Shown here: piece by piece, positions 56,018 to 64,000 of the stretch
How the letters are laid out: each line of letters begins with the position of its first letter
Position numbering within the stretch: position 1 is the stretch's first letter
Origin: Nitratireductor mangrovi
GTDB taxonomy: Bacteria; Pseudomonadota; Alphaproteobacteria; Rhizobiales; Rhizobiaceae
Reading direction: 5' to 3'
Length of the DNA stretch: 64,000 nucleotides
NCBI RefSeq assembly: GCF_007922615.2
Contig: NZ_CP042301.2
Span: forward strand, 2,294,001 to 2,358,000
Notes under the pieces: generated by a model
Databases searched by the model: none
What the model was told of the DNA's origin: nothing
Seen by the model: the letters and a program-made list of their open reading frames with translations, nothing else
Position numbers and translations under genes: made by a program

Positions 56018-57277
56018 ATGGTCCAGCATGCCACCGCCGCGGTCGAAGCCGCCTACCGCAACGAAAGGCGGCGTGTGCTGGCGACGCTGGTGCGCCTGCT
56101 CGGCGGCTTTGAGGCAGCGGAGGAAGCACTCCACGATGCCTTCGCGGCAGCGGCCGAACGATGGCCGCGCGAGGGTGTGCCCGCGAACCCCTATTCCTGG
56201 CTGGTCTCGGCGGGTCGCTTCAAGACCATCGACCGCTGGCGAAAACAGGGGCGGCTGGCCGCCGCGCTGCCCAGTCTTGTCGTGATCACGGAACCCGAAC
56301 CGGAGCCGGAGATGCCCGAACATATCCAGGACGACGAGTTGCGGCTGATCTTCACCTGCTGCCACCCGGCTCTTTCGCCGGACGCGCGTATCGCTCTCAC
56401 CTTGCGCGAAGTCGGCGGACTGACCACCGAGGAGATTGCTCGCGCCTACCTGACCCGCACTCCGACCATCGCCCAGCGCATCGTGCGCGCCAAGGCGAAA
56501 ATTCGCGACGAAGGCATCCCATACGAGGTGCCGGGACGGCGCGAGCTTCCGGCCCGGCTCGAAAGCGTGTTGCGGGTGATCTACCTCGTCTTCAACGAAG
56601 GGTATGCCGCGACGACCGGCCCGGGTCTGATCCGCGCCGACCTTTCGGCTGAAGCGATCCGCCTCGCCCGGCTGTTGCTCTCGCTCGTCGACGAACCCGA
56701 AGCGCGCGGCTTGCTCGCCCTGATGCTGCTGCATGAATCGCGACGCCGGACCCGCGTCGATGCTGCCGGCGACATCGTGTTGCTCGAGGATCAGGACCGC
56801 TCGGCCTGGGCCCGCGGCCTGATCGCCGAGGCGAAGGGACTGATCGAGGCGGCGTTCGCCACGCGCCGCGCCGGCCCCTACCTGCCGCAGGCGGCGATCG
56901 CCGGCACGCACTCCGACGCGGCTGATTTCGGCGCGACCGACTGGAGCCGCATCGTCGGGCTCTACGATGTGCTCTCGCAGGTCGAGCCGTCGCCTGTCGT
57001 CGCGCTCAACCGCGCTGCCGCAATCGGTGCGCGCGACGGCCCCGAGGCAGGTCTCGCCGCAATCGAGGCGGCAATCGCCGATGGTGGCCTCGACGAGTAT
57101 CACCTCGCCCATTCGGCTCGCGCCGAGATGCTGCGCCGCCTTGGCCGCGTCGTCGACGCCCGCGCCGCCTACCGGCAGGCGCTGGCGCTTTGCCGCCAGC
57201 CGGCCGAGCGCCGCTTCCTGGAAAAGTGCCTCGCGGCTCTCGCCAACTACGACGCCACGATCCGGCCCCACTCGTAA
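56018..57277 (+). CDS. ECF sigma factor with long C-terminal extension (ECF42-like)
   Basis: A 419-aa sigma factor. Region 2 is within ATLVRLLGGFEAAEEALHDAFAAAAERWPREG; region 4 is ALTLREVGGLTTEEIARAYLTRTPTIAQRIVRAKAKIRD. The ~220-residue C-terminal extension (VLRVIYLVFNEGYAATTG ..., DUF6596/TPR-like) marks the ECF42 type that lacks an anti-sigma factor. It is 10 bp downstream of its DGPF partner. Regulation through the extension is known for related proteins, but the signal here is unknown. Confidence 0.88.
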   Translation: MVQHATAAVEAAYRNERRRVLATLVRLLGGFEAAEEALHDAFAAAAERWPREGVPANPYSWLVSAGRFKTIDRWRKQGRLAAALPSLVVITEPEPEPEMPEHIQDDELRLIFTCCHPALSPDARIALTLREVGGLTTEEIARAYLTRTPTIAQRIVRAKAKIRDEGIPYEVPGRRELPARLESVLRVIYLVFNEGYAATTGPGLIRADLSAEAIRLARLLLSLVDEPEARGLLALMLLHESRRRTRVDAAGDIVLLEDQDRSAWARGLIAEAKGLIEAAFATRRAGPYLPQAAIAGTHSDAADFGATDWSRIVGLYDVLSQVEPSPVVALNRAAAIGARDGPEAGLAAIEAAIADGGLDEYHLAHSARAEMLRRLGRVVDARAAYRQALALCRQPAERRFLEKCLAALANYDATIRPHS

Positions 57278-57346
57278 ACGGCCGGCGTGAGCTTTCCTTT
57301 ACCGTTGACCGCTACCTTCAGGCGAGAAGGACGGGAACCGAAGTTC

Positions 57347-58150
57347 ATGCGTAAGTTGTTCCGCCGCGGGGCGCCGGTTGCGGGCCGGCCACGAACCGCC
57401 CTTGCCAGCCTCTCAGCGCTCGCCTTGAGTGGCGCGGTTCTGGCCGCCTGCTCGGTATCCGAGGCCTTGCGGCCGGACGTCGATGTCGGCACGCGCACCA
57501 GCGCCGTCGCACCGGCGCGTGGGCTGCAGCGGCTGATCCCGTCAAACCCGTTCCTGGTCGGCTTCCCGCGTTCGAACCGGCCGGCCTCGCCCTTCGCCTC
57601 GATGCCCGCGGAGGAGGTGCAGTGCCGGCGCGACCTGAAGCGGCTCGGCGTAAAGTACCGCGACATAGCGGCGATCCGCGACAGCGCCTCCTGCGGCATC
57701 GACCACCCGGTCGAGGTCTCGGGTTTTTCCGGCAGCATCGCGATGAAGCCTGCGGCGACGCTCAACTGCCAGATGGCCCTTGCCTTCGCGCGCTGGGCCA
57801 AGGAGGAACTCGCGCCTGCCGCGCGCTGGCGCTATTTTTCCGGCGTACGGACGATCCATCAGGGGTCGAGCTATTCGTGCCGCAAGGTCAACGGCACCTC
57901 CAAGATGTCGGAGCACTCGCGCGGCAATGCGCTCGACGTCATGCGCATCGAACTGAAGAACGGCCGCGACATCGACGTGCGCAAGCCCGGCTGGTTCTCC
58001 TTCCGCCAGCGCGGGCTGCTGAACTCGGTGCGTTCCGACGCCTGTGACTATTTCACCACCGTGCTTGGCCCCGGCTACGACCGCGACCACGCCGATCATT
58101 TCCACTTCGACATCAAGCCGCGCCGCAACGGCTACCGCGCCTGCAAGTAG
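57347..58150 (+). CDS. extensin-like family lipoprotein
   Basis: A 267-aa protein with a lipobox LAAC near residue 36 (GAVLAACS), a basic/Pro linker, and a C-terminal extensin-like domain. The motifs are SEHSRGNALDVMRI and RDHADHFHFDIKPRRNGYRAC, parallel to those of the protein at 53297-54112. This may be a cell-wall-active Zn enzyme; the His in HFHFD and the SEH could be metal ligands. The start at 57347 gives a good signal peptide. Confidence 0.83.
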   Translation: MRKLFRRGAPVAGRPRTALASLSALALSGAVLAACSVSEALRPDVDVGTRTSAVAPARGLQRLIPSNPFLVGFPRSNRPASPFASMPAEEVQCRRDLKRLGVKYRDIAAIRDSASCGIDHPVEVSGFSGSIAMKPAATLNCQMALAFARWAKEELAPAARWRYFSGVRTIHQGSSYSCRKVNGTSKMSEHSRGNALDVMRIELKNGRDIDVRKPGWFSFRQRGLLNSVRSDACDYFTTVLGPGYDRDHADHFHFDIKPRRNGYRACK

Positions 58151-58170
58151 GCGCGGTCCCCCGCGATGGC

Positions 58171-58560
58171 TCAGCCGCGGCTGCGAGGCACGCCCTCCGT
58201 CTGGTAGAGCGAGATCGCATGGCCATCAGGATCGGCGAAATCGCCCGACCAGCCTCCGGGCGCGTGGCTTACCGGGGTGACGATCGTGGCTCCCTTCGCC
58301 GCAAGCCCGGCCATGACATCATCAATGCCGCCTTCGGTCAGGTCGAAGACGATGATCGGCGTGTTGCCGGGCCGGCACTCGTTCATGAAGAAGATCAGTT
58401 CAAGGCCGCCGGCGGTGTTCGCGGCAAGCCAGTCATTGCCGCTGCCGTCGTCACCCATCCGGCGCACTTCGAGGCCGACCACATCGCGCCAGAAGGCTTC
58501 GGTACGGTCGATGTCGGTGACGTAGTAGCAGATCGTGCCGATGCGGGCCTGTCCAAGCAT
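58171..58560 (-). CDS. VOC-family (glyoxalase-like) protein
   Basis: A 129-aa vicinal oxygen chelate protein: GTICYYVTDIDRTEAFWRDVVGLEV opens the first module, GLELIFFMNE carries a candidate ligand Glu, and GDFADPDGHAISLYQ closes the second with a His. The start at 58560 follows CAGGAGG. It is 29 bp after an ECF-like sigma factor gene, suggesting one operon. Confidence 0.85.
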   Translation of the reverse strand: MLGQARIGTICYYVTDIDRTEAFWRDVVGLEVRRMGDDGSGNDWLAANTAGGLELIFFMNECRPGNTPIIVFDLTEGGIDDVMAGLAAKGATIVTPVSHAPGGWSGDFADPDGHAISLYQTEGVPRSRG

Positions 58561-58589
58561 GGGTTCCTCCTGTGATGCTTTCGACACCG

Positions 58590-59210
58590 CTAGTTGCCAC
58601 TGCTTGACGTTTTGTGAGGCGGCCGCGCAATTTTTCCAAAGGCCATCAGATGACCATCGGGGTCGTGGCTCGCCAGATGCACCAGCGCTCGGCGTGCGAG
58701 GGGCAGCAGCGCGCGGCGGATCGCCCCGAGCGCGAGCGGCTGTTCAGGCCGGCGGTACCCAGCGTGGTTGCCGTCGTCAAATGCCGCCCATCTGCGCCGC
58801 AACGCTGAAATGCGCTGGCGCAACGCTGTATCGTTGAGTCCCAAAAGATGACGGATTTCGGCCCGGGTAGCGCCGCAGTCGGCAAGCAGCGCCACGATCC
58901 GCAAGCCGGCGGGCAGCCCAGCCAGGAAATCCGGGGGGAAGCCATGAAGATTGTCCGAGGCGCCTGGCAGGAAAGGAAACCGCTCCTCCCGCCGCCGGCG
59001 CCGAACGGCGCTGCGCGCCTCCGCGGCGGCCAGGTTGCGCATGACGCCGCCGAGCCAGGCAGGCGCTGCCGGATCATCCAGCCGCCCGGCGCGCATGGCG
59101 ACGATCAACGCCTCATGGAACAGATCGTCGGCGTCGTGCCTGCCGCGCATCAGCCGCCGCGCCATGGCGCGCAATTCGCCGTAGTGCCTCGGAGACAGGA
59201 CGGCGTTCAC
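58590..59210 (-). CDS. ECF-like sigma factor
   Basis: A 206-aa sigma-70 family protein of short ECF type. Region 2 is MARRLMRGRHDADDLFHEALIVAMRAGRLDDPAAPAWLGGVMRNLAAAEAR and region 4 is LLADCGATRAEIRHLLGLNDTALRQRISALRRRW. No anti-sigma gene is adjacent. It is linked to a VOC protein gene just downstream, as the ECF42-like gene is linked to a YCII gene. Confidence 0.8.
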   Translation of the reverse strand: MNAVLSPRHYGELRAMARRLMRGRHDADDLFHEALIVAMRAGRLDDPAAPAWLGGVMRNLAAAEARSAVRRRRREERFPFLPGASDNLHGFPPDFLAGLPAGLRIVALLADCGATRAEIRHLLGLNDTALRQRISALRRRWAAFDDGNHAGYRRPEQPLALGAIRRALLPLARRALVHLASHDPDGHLMAFGKIARPPHKTSSSGN

Positions 59211-59225
59211 CGCGCGGCGCCCGGC

Positions 59226-59618
59226 TCAGCCGTCCGCCGGCACGGGCGTCGGCTTTCCCTGGCCGTCCAGCGCGACCATGATGAAGTCGGCGTCGGTGAC
59301 CTTCTCCATCAGGTCGGAGAGGTAACGCTGCGCCCACGCCTCGACCTTGAGCACCATCGAGGTGCGGCCGACGCGGGCAATGTTGGTGTAGATGCACAGC
59401 GTGTCGCCGATCTTCATCGGCTTGGCGAACGACATTTCCTTCACGGCCGCCGTGACCACCCGACCCTTGGCCCGCTCGGCGGCGCGGATGCCGCATGCAA
59501 GGTCCATCTGCGCCATCACCCAGCCGCCGAAAATGTCGCCGGCCGCATTGGCGTCGCCCGGCATGGCGAGCGTCCTAAGCGTCAGTTCGCCCAGCGGCGC
59601 TGTTGCGGTGTCGCTCAT
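59226..59618 (-). CDS. acyl-CoA thioesterase (YciA-like)
   Basis: A 130-aa hotdog-fold thioesterase. The family blocks are LRTLAMPGDANAAGDIFGGWVMAQMDLACG, VTAAVKEMSFAKPMKIGDTLCIY and a C-terminal FIMVALDGQGKP. It hydrolyses acyl-CoAs to free acid and CoA. The start at 59618 is the most likely; the frame is open further upstream. It is 15 bp upstream of the ECF-like gene on the same strand, so it may share a transcript with it. Confidence 0.9.
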   Translation of the reverse strand: MSDTATAPLGELTLRTLAMPGDANAAGDIFGGWVMAQMDLACGIRAAERAKGRVVTAAVKEMSFAKPMKIGDTLCIYTNIARVGRTSMVLKVEAWAQRYLSDLMEKVTDADFIMVALDGQGKPTPVPADG

Positions 59619-59812
59619 GTCATGCCGTCCGTTCGTTGATCGCCTTTCGCTCGTAGCGGGCGCTCCGACAAGCGTCAACGCCGCTCGCGACAGCCACGAC
59701 AAGCATCGCGACCAAGACAATCACGACGCTTCATGTCGCCGTGGCCGTGCGCACGCCCGAGCCGCCTCGCCTAGGCTGCCGGCACCCGCCTGTCGTCCGG
59801 AGATCGCCAGCC

Positions 59813-60919
59813 ATGCCAACAGCCAGAGCCGCCGTCTGCCACGCCTTTGGCCAGCCGTTGACGATCGAGGAGATCATGCTGGCCGAGCCGGGACCCGGTG
59901 AGGTACTCGTCGACATCGCCGCCTGCGCCATCTGCCACTCGGACATCTCTTATGCCGAAGGCGCCTGGGGCGGAACGCTTCCGGCGGTCTACGGCCACGA
60001 GGCGGCCGGTATCGTGGCCGCTACCGGCGAAGGTGTGACAGGGACCCGCAAAGGTGACCATGTCGTCGTGACGCTGATCCGCTCCTGCGGCGACTGCCAT
60101 TATTGCCGCCAGGCAAGCCGCGTCATGTGCGAGGAGGTGTTTCCGCTCGACAGGAACGGCGCGATTTCCGGCGCCGACGGCCGCCGCTACGACCAGTCGA
60201 TGCGCACCGGCGCCTTTGCCGACAAGGTGGTGGTGCACGAAAGCCAGTTGGTGGCGATCCCCAAAGACGTGCCCTTCGACAGCGCCTCGCTGCTTGCCTG
60301 CGGCGTCATCACCGGCTTCGGCGCCGTCGTCAATTCGGCCCGGGTCAAGCCGGGGCAGAGCGTCGCGGTGGTCGGCTGCGGAGGCGTCGGGCTGAACAGC
60401 GTCCAGGGCGCCGTGGTGGCCGGCGCATCGGTGATCGTGGCGATCGACCTGACCGACGACAAATTGGCGGCGGCGAAGACTTTCGGCGCCACCCACGGCG
60501 TCAATCCGGCAAAAGAGGACGCGGCGGCCCGCATCCGCGAACTGACCGCCGGCCGCGGCGTCGACCATGTCTTCGTAACGGTCGGCGCCAAGGCTGCCTT
60601 CGACCGCGCCTTCGACTACATCACCAAGAACGGAACGGTCGTCGTCGTCGGCATGCCGCCCTCCGGTGTCTTTGCCCAATACGACCCGGGCACGCTTGCG
60701 GCATGGAACCAGAAAATCATTGGCTCCAAGATGGGCGAGGCCAACATCGCCACCGACATCCCCGCCCTGGTCGAGCATTACCGCAATGGCCGCCTCAAGC
60801 TCGACGAACTGATCACGAGGCGCTATCCGCTGGAAGAGATCAACGAAGCGATCGCCGAGGTCAATGCCGGACACGCGCTGCGCAACGTGATCGTGTTTGA
60901 ACAAGGGAATAGGGAATAG
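59813..60919 (+). CDS. zinc-dependent alcohol dehydrogenase
   Basis: A 368-aa medium-chain dehydrogenase. The catalytic Zn site includes CAICHSDISYAEG and GHEAAG; the structural Zn site is CGDCHYCRQASRVMC. The NAD-binding motif is VAVVGCGGVGLNSVQGAVVAGA. It oxidises an alcohol or hydroxy compound with NAD(P). The C-terminal codons (GNRE and stop) are written in the heptanucleotide GGGAATA repeated twice. It precedes the dehydratase and a beta-hydroxyacid dehydrogenase on the same strand. Confidence 0.9.
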   Translation: MPTARAAVCHAFGQPLTIEEIMLAEPGPGEVLVDIAACAICHSDISYAEGAWGGTLPAVYGHEAAGIVAATGEGVTGTRKGDHVVVTLIRSCGDCHYCRQASRVMCEEVFPLDRNGAISGADGRRYDQSMRTGAFADKVVVHESQLVAIPKDVPFDSASLLACGVITGFGAVVNSARVKPGQSVAVVGCGGVGLNSVQGAVVAGASVIVAIDLTDDKLAAAKTFGATHGVNPAKEDAAARIRELTAGRGVDHVFVTVGAKAAFDRAFDYITKNGTVVVVGMPPSGVFAQYDPGTLAAWNQKIIGSKMGEANIATDIPALVEHYRNGRLKLDELITRRYPLEEINEAIAEVNAGHALRNVIVFEQGNRE

Positions 60920-60929
60920 AACAAACTCG

Positions 60930-60961
<32 letters not shown>

Positions 60962-60996
60962 ATCACTACTCACTAACTGATCACCGGAGCAGCGCC

Positions 60997-62211
60997 ATGA
61001 AGATCACCGACGTAAAGACCTGGGTGGTTGGCAATCCGCCGCCCGGCATCGGCGGCAAATATTTCATCTTCGTGCGGCTGACCACGGATTCCGGCGTCGT
61101 CGGCTATGGCGAAGCCTACAACGCCACCTTCGGCCCGCATGTGACGGCGAGAATGATCGAGGATCTGGCCGAGCGTTACCTCATCGGCCGCGACCCGCAC
61201 GACGTCGAGGCCTTTTTCCGCCGCTGCTACTCCTCCGGCTTCACCCAGCGCCCGGATGTTTCCGTCATGGGCTGTTTTTCCGCGCTCGAGATCGCCTGCT
61301 GGGACATCATCGGCAAAGAAGCAGGCAAGCCGGTCTACATGCTTCTCGGCGGCCGCGTGCACGAGACGCTGCGCTCCTACACCTATCTCTATCCTCAGCA
61401 AGGCAGCGTGCATTCCGAGGACGCGCCGTCCGGCCGTAATGTCTACAACGACCCTGAAATGGCAGCCGAATGCGCGGCCGAATATGTCCGTCAGGGCTTC
61501 AATGCCGTCAAGCTCGATCCGGCCGGCCCCTACACCGCCTTTGACGGCCATCAGCCGCGGCTCGCCGACATCGACACCTCGGCGCGCATGCTGAAGGCGA
61601 TCCGCGAAGCGGTCGGCACAAGGGCCGACATCCTGTTCGGCACCCATGGCCAGTTCACCGCCTCCGGCGCGATCCGGCTGGCGCGCGCCATCGAGCCCTA
61701 CGATCCGCTCTGGTTCGAGGAGCCGGTGCCGCCCGACATGCCCGAGGTGATGGCGCAGGTGGCGCGCGCCACCTCGATCCCCGTCGCGACCGGCGAGCGG
61801 CTGACCACCAAGGCCGAGTTCGCTCGCATCATCGAGCATCGCGCAGCCACCATCCTGCAGCCCGATCTCGGCCGCTCCGGCGGCATCCTCGAAACCAAGA
61901 AGATCGCCGCCATGGCGGAGGCCTACCACATCCAGGTCGCCCCGCACTGCTATTGCGGGCCGATCGTCGGCGCCGCCAACATCCAGCTCGCCGTCACGTT
62001 GCCCAACTTCCTGATCCTGGAATCGCTAAAGCAGTGGGACGGCTTCCACGAAAAACTCCTGAAAAAGAAGATCGAATGGCAGGCCGGCGATGTCATCCCC
62101 TCGACCGAGCCCGGCATCGGTGTCGAACTCGACGAGGCGGTCTGCGAGGCGCATCCCTATGAGGGCACCGACCTGCACCTGCAGATGATGCAGACCCCGC
62201 TGATGCCGTAG
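60997..62211 (+). CDS. enolase-superfamily dehydratase (mandelate racemase group)
   Basis: A 404-aa protein of the mandelate racemase/muconate lactonizing family, closest in style to sugar-acid (galactonate-type) dehydratases. The N-terminal capping domain has GEAYNATFGPHV. The barrel has AVKLDPAGPY, FGTHGQFT, WFEEPVPPDMPE and ATGERLTTK, which carry the metal ligands. The likely catalytic His is in VAPHCYCGPIVG. It would remove water from a sugar acid. It follows the alcohol dehydrogenase and abuts (9 bp) the beta-hydroxyacid dehydrogenase. Confidence 0.85.
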   Translation: MKITDVKTWVVGNPPPGIGGKYFIFVRLTTDSGVVGYGEAYNATFGPHVTARMIEDLAERYLIGRDPHDVEAFFRRCYSSGFTQRPDVSVMGCFSALEIACWDIIGKEAGKPVYMLLGGRVHETLRSYTYLYPQQGSVHSEDAPSGRNVYNDPEMAAECAAEYVRQGFNAVKLDPAGPYTAFDGHQPRLADIDTSARMLKAIREAVGTRADILFGTHGQFTASGAIRLARAIEPYDPLWFEEPVPPDMPEVMAQVARATSIPVATGERLTTKAEFARIIEHRAATILQPDLGRSGGILETKKIAAMAEAYHIQVAPHCYCGPIVGAANIQLAVTLPNFLILESLKQWDGFHEKLLKKKIEWQAGDVIPSTEPGIGVELDEAVCEAHPYEGTDLHLQMMQTPLMP

Positions 62212-62220
62212 CAGCGAGCC

Positions 62221-63144
62221 ATGAACGAGCGCCCCGCCTACGCCTTCATCGGCCTCGGCCATCTCGGCGGTCATCTCGCCGCCAGTCTGCTGCGCGCCGG
62301 CTTTGCCGTTTTCGTCGTCGACCGCGACGAGGAAGCGGTTCGCCGGCTGTCCGAAAAGGGCGCGGTCGCCTGCGCCACCCCGGCGGAGGCCACGCGCAAG
62401 GCCGGCAACGCCATCACCTGCCTGCCCTCGCCCGCCGTCAGCGAAGCTGTTCTCGCCGGACCGGACGGCCTGCTCGACGGCCTGCCCACGGGCGGGACCT
62501 GGATCGAGATGTCGACCAACGGCCGTGACGAGATGCTGCGGCTGGCCGCCCTCGCCGCCGCGCGTGGCATCGAGGTGCTCGAATGCCCGGTCACCGGCGG
62601 CGTCCATCTCGCGGCATCCGGCAAGATTACGGCGCTGGTCGGCGGCGACCCCGCTCTCTATGAACGCCACCGCGCCGCCATTGCCGCGATGTGCGAAAGG
62701 CACTTCCTGATGGGACCGGTCGGCGCAGCGGCGGTGATCAAGGTGATCACCAACATGCTCGCCTTCGTCCATCTGGTCGCCGCCGGCGAGGCGCTGATGC
62801 TTGCCAGGCGCGGCGGGCTCGACCTGGCGCAGGCCTATCACGCCATCGCCGCCTCCTCGGGCACCAGCTTCGTCCACGAGACCGAAAGCCAGCTGGTCTT
62901 GAACGGTTCCTACGATATCGGCTTCACGATGGACCTCGCGCTCAAGGACCTCGGTTTCGCGCGCGCCATGGCCGAGGAGTTCGGCGCGCCGCTCGACCTC
63001 GCCAACCGCGTCGCGGCGATCTTCGAGAAAGGCAAGGCGGCCTATGGCGGCGACGCCTGGTCGACCATGATCGTCAAGCTGCTGGAGGACGAGACCGGCA
63101 CCGATCTGCGCGCTCCCGGCTTTCCCGCCAGGTTGGGCGAATAG
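62221..63144 (+). CDS. NAD(P)-dependent beta-hydroxyacid dehydrogenase
   Basis: A 307-aa member of the 3-hydroxyisobutyrate/tartronate semialdehyde dehydrogenase family. The Rossmann motif is AFIGLGHLGGHLAASLLRAG, the substrate loop is CPVTGGVHLAASGKITALVGG and the catalytic Lys is in AAVIKVITNML. It starts 9 bp after the dehydratase stop, so it belongs to the same unit. It is related to, but not close to, the one at 31408-32319. Confidence 0.88.
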   Translation: MNERPAYAFIGLGHLGGHLAASLLRAGFAVFVVDRDEEAVRRLSEKGAVACATPAEATRKAGNAITCLPSPAVSEAVLAGPDGLLDGLPTGGTWIEMSTNGRDEMLRLAALAAARGIEVLECPVTGGVHLAASGKITALVGGDPALYERHRAAIAAMCERHFLMGPVGAAAVIKVITNMLAFVHLVAAGEALMLARRGGLDLAQAYHAIAASSGTSFVHETESQLVLNGSYDIGFTMDLALKDLGFARAMAEEFGAPLDLANRVAAIFEKGKAAYGGDAWSTMIVKLLEDETGTDLRAPGFPARLGE

Positions 63145-63303
63145 CCGTCGCGGTCGCCTGCCGCACTCCGGCACCGCCGGCAGAAAAAGCATCGCCTCTG
63201 ACCGTAGGAATCCGGCATCCTGAAGTATCGGCAATGCCCGAATCCCGCCTGCCAGGCGCAACGGAATCGGCTACACTCGCGCCCGCAACGAGGGGAGCAG
63301 CCC

Positions 63304-63738
63304 ATGACGCTGATACAGAAGCTCGGCATCGCCTATGCCGTGATGTTTTTCGCCGTGGTCGGCATCGGCTACGTGCCGGCCTTCAACGACGCCAACGGCT
63401 ATCTGTTCGGCCTGTTCTCCCTGCAATGGTACGACGACCTGCTGCACGCCTTTTCCGGCGTCTGGGCGCTCGCCGCCGCGATCGTCTCGCACCGCGCCTC
63501 GGTGCTCTATTTCCGCCTCTTCGGCTCGGTCTATCTGTTCGACGGCGTGCTCGGGCTGGTCACCGGTTCCGGCTGCCTCGACGGCGGCATCTTCATCGAC
63601 GGCTTCCGCTCATTGAACGATGTCGAACTGCCGACGCGCTTTTTTGCCAACCTGCCGCATCTTGCGATCGGCGGCATCGCGGTCCTGATCGGCTTCTGGC
63701 TGGCCGGCCGCATCCGCGAAACCTACGCACCGGCCTGA
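63304..63738 (+). CDS. small multi-pass membrane protein
   Basis: A 144-aa protein with about four transmembrane helices (near 8-28, 44-64, 70-90 and 120-138), with WYDDLLHAFSGVWALAAAI in the middle. It is immediately followed (4 bp) by a second membrane-anchored gene, so they are probably co-transcribed. I do not recognise the family. Confidence 0.7.
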   Translation: MTLIQKLGIAYAVMFFAVVGIGYVPAFNDANGYLFGLFSLQWYDDLLHAFSGVWALAAAIVSHRASVLYFRLFGSVYLFDGVLGLVTGSGCLDGGIFIDGFRSLNDVELPTRFFANLPHLAIGGIAVLIGFWLAGRIRETYAPA

Positions 63739-63742
63739 CGCC

Positions 63743-64000
63743 ATGCTGCGGCTCATCGGGCGGCTCTTCCGCCTCCTCGTCACGCTCGTCGTCATCGTCG
63801 TGGCGATCCCGGTGGCAGGCTTCGCGTATGGCTGGCTGACGACGCCTTCATACGATGCCGCGCCGCCGCCTGGCGTCGCCCAAACGGCGCCGCTGGAGGT
63901 GCTGCGCACCGAGGTACGATCCGGCATCGACGGCTATCAGCGTGCGGAAGAATCGACCTTCCTCACCTATCCGGAATGGGCGATCGTTTACGCGGCGCGC
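63743..64000 (+). CDS. N-terminal part of a membrane-anchored protein, cut by window end
   Basis: An ATG at 63743 opens a frame that stays open to the window end, for 86 codons. The first ~32 residues form one membrane helix (RLLVTLVVIVVAIPVAGFAYGWL), then a Pro-rich linker and EESTFLTYPEWAIVYAAR. The product is unknown. It follows the small membrane protein by 4 bp. Confidence 0.7.
   Translation, partial: MLRLIGRLFRLLVTLVVIVVAIPVAGFAYGWLTTPSYDAAPPPGVAQTAPLEVLRTEVRSGIDGYQRAEESTFLTYPEWAIVYAAR

Overview
The window is about 64 kb of high-GC alphaproteobacterial chromosome. The best fit is a Hyphomicrobiales member of the Mesorhizobium/Phyllobacteriaceae type. The reasons are the greA - lpsB - glycosyltransferase - lrp - trxB - lysR gene order, typical rhizobial families (DUF1344, DUF3775, extensin-like peptidases, EF-G-like GTPase), RIME-like palindromes between genes, and a small RNA with an anti-Shine-Dalgarno loop. 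No tRNA, rRNA or CRISPR array was seen, and there is no phage or transposase gene.

Layout. 1-4.5 kb: three secreted or lipoprotein genes (a paralogous pair around a YiiX-like amidase lipoprotein), a PCMT-type methyltransferase, and a MarR regulator divergent from a cytochrome b561 / DUF1772 membrane pair with paired operators. 4.5-12.2 kb: a 1608-aa exported caspase-TPR protein, a DHFR-family reductase with a decayed second copy, and an SH3 protein. 12.2-16.4 kb: a nitronate monooxygenase gene that has lost its N-terminal half where a solitary type IIG restriction-modification gene begins. 16.4-21.3 kb: carB and a FadL-type outer membrane protein. 21.4-23.3 kb: an AT-rich foreign island of two overlapping unrecognised genes, the second with an internal ribbon-helix-helix motif. 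23.3-24.3 kb: non-coding DNA that includes a 177-bp palindromic element. 24.3-35 kb: small metabolic, stress and regulatory genes (GFA, LuxR, MarR/GST with three matching operator boxes, Ogt, CspA, two EAL proteins). 35-43.4 kb: aspartate aminotransferase, AraC/hydrolase, YCII, EF-G-like and MsrP. 43.5-49 kb: the sRNA, LysR, TrxB, Lrp, the LPS core glycosyltransferases and GreA. 49-59.6 kb: a PH protein, an Asd-type sugar dehydrogenase, an EamA transporter, two extensin-like proteins, an ECF sigma factor with its YCII (DGPF) partner, and a second ECF/VOC pair. 59.7-64 kb: an alcohol dehydrogenase, an enolase-superfamily dehydratase and a beta-hydroxyacid dehydrogenase that look like one sugar-acid catabolic unit, then two membrane proteins, the last cut by the window end.

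The most novel-looking item is the two-gene AT-rich module at 21457-23303. It is organised like a toxin-antitoxin or defence pair, but its function is inferred only from layout and motifs. The sRNA at 43553-43670 and the type IIG island that truncates a metabolic gene are the next strongest observations.
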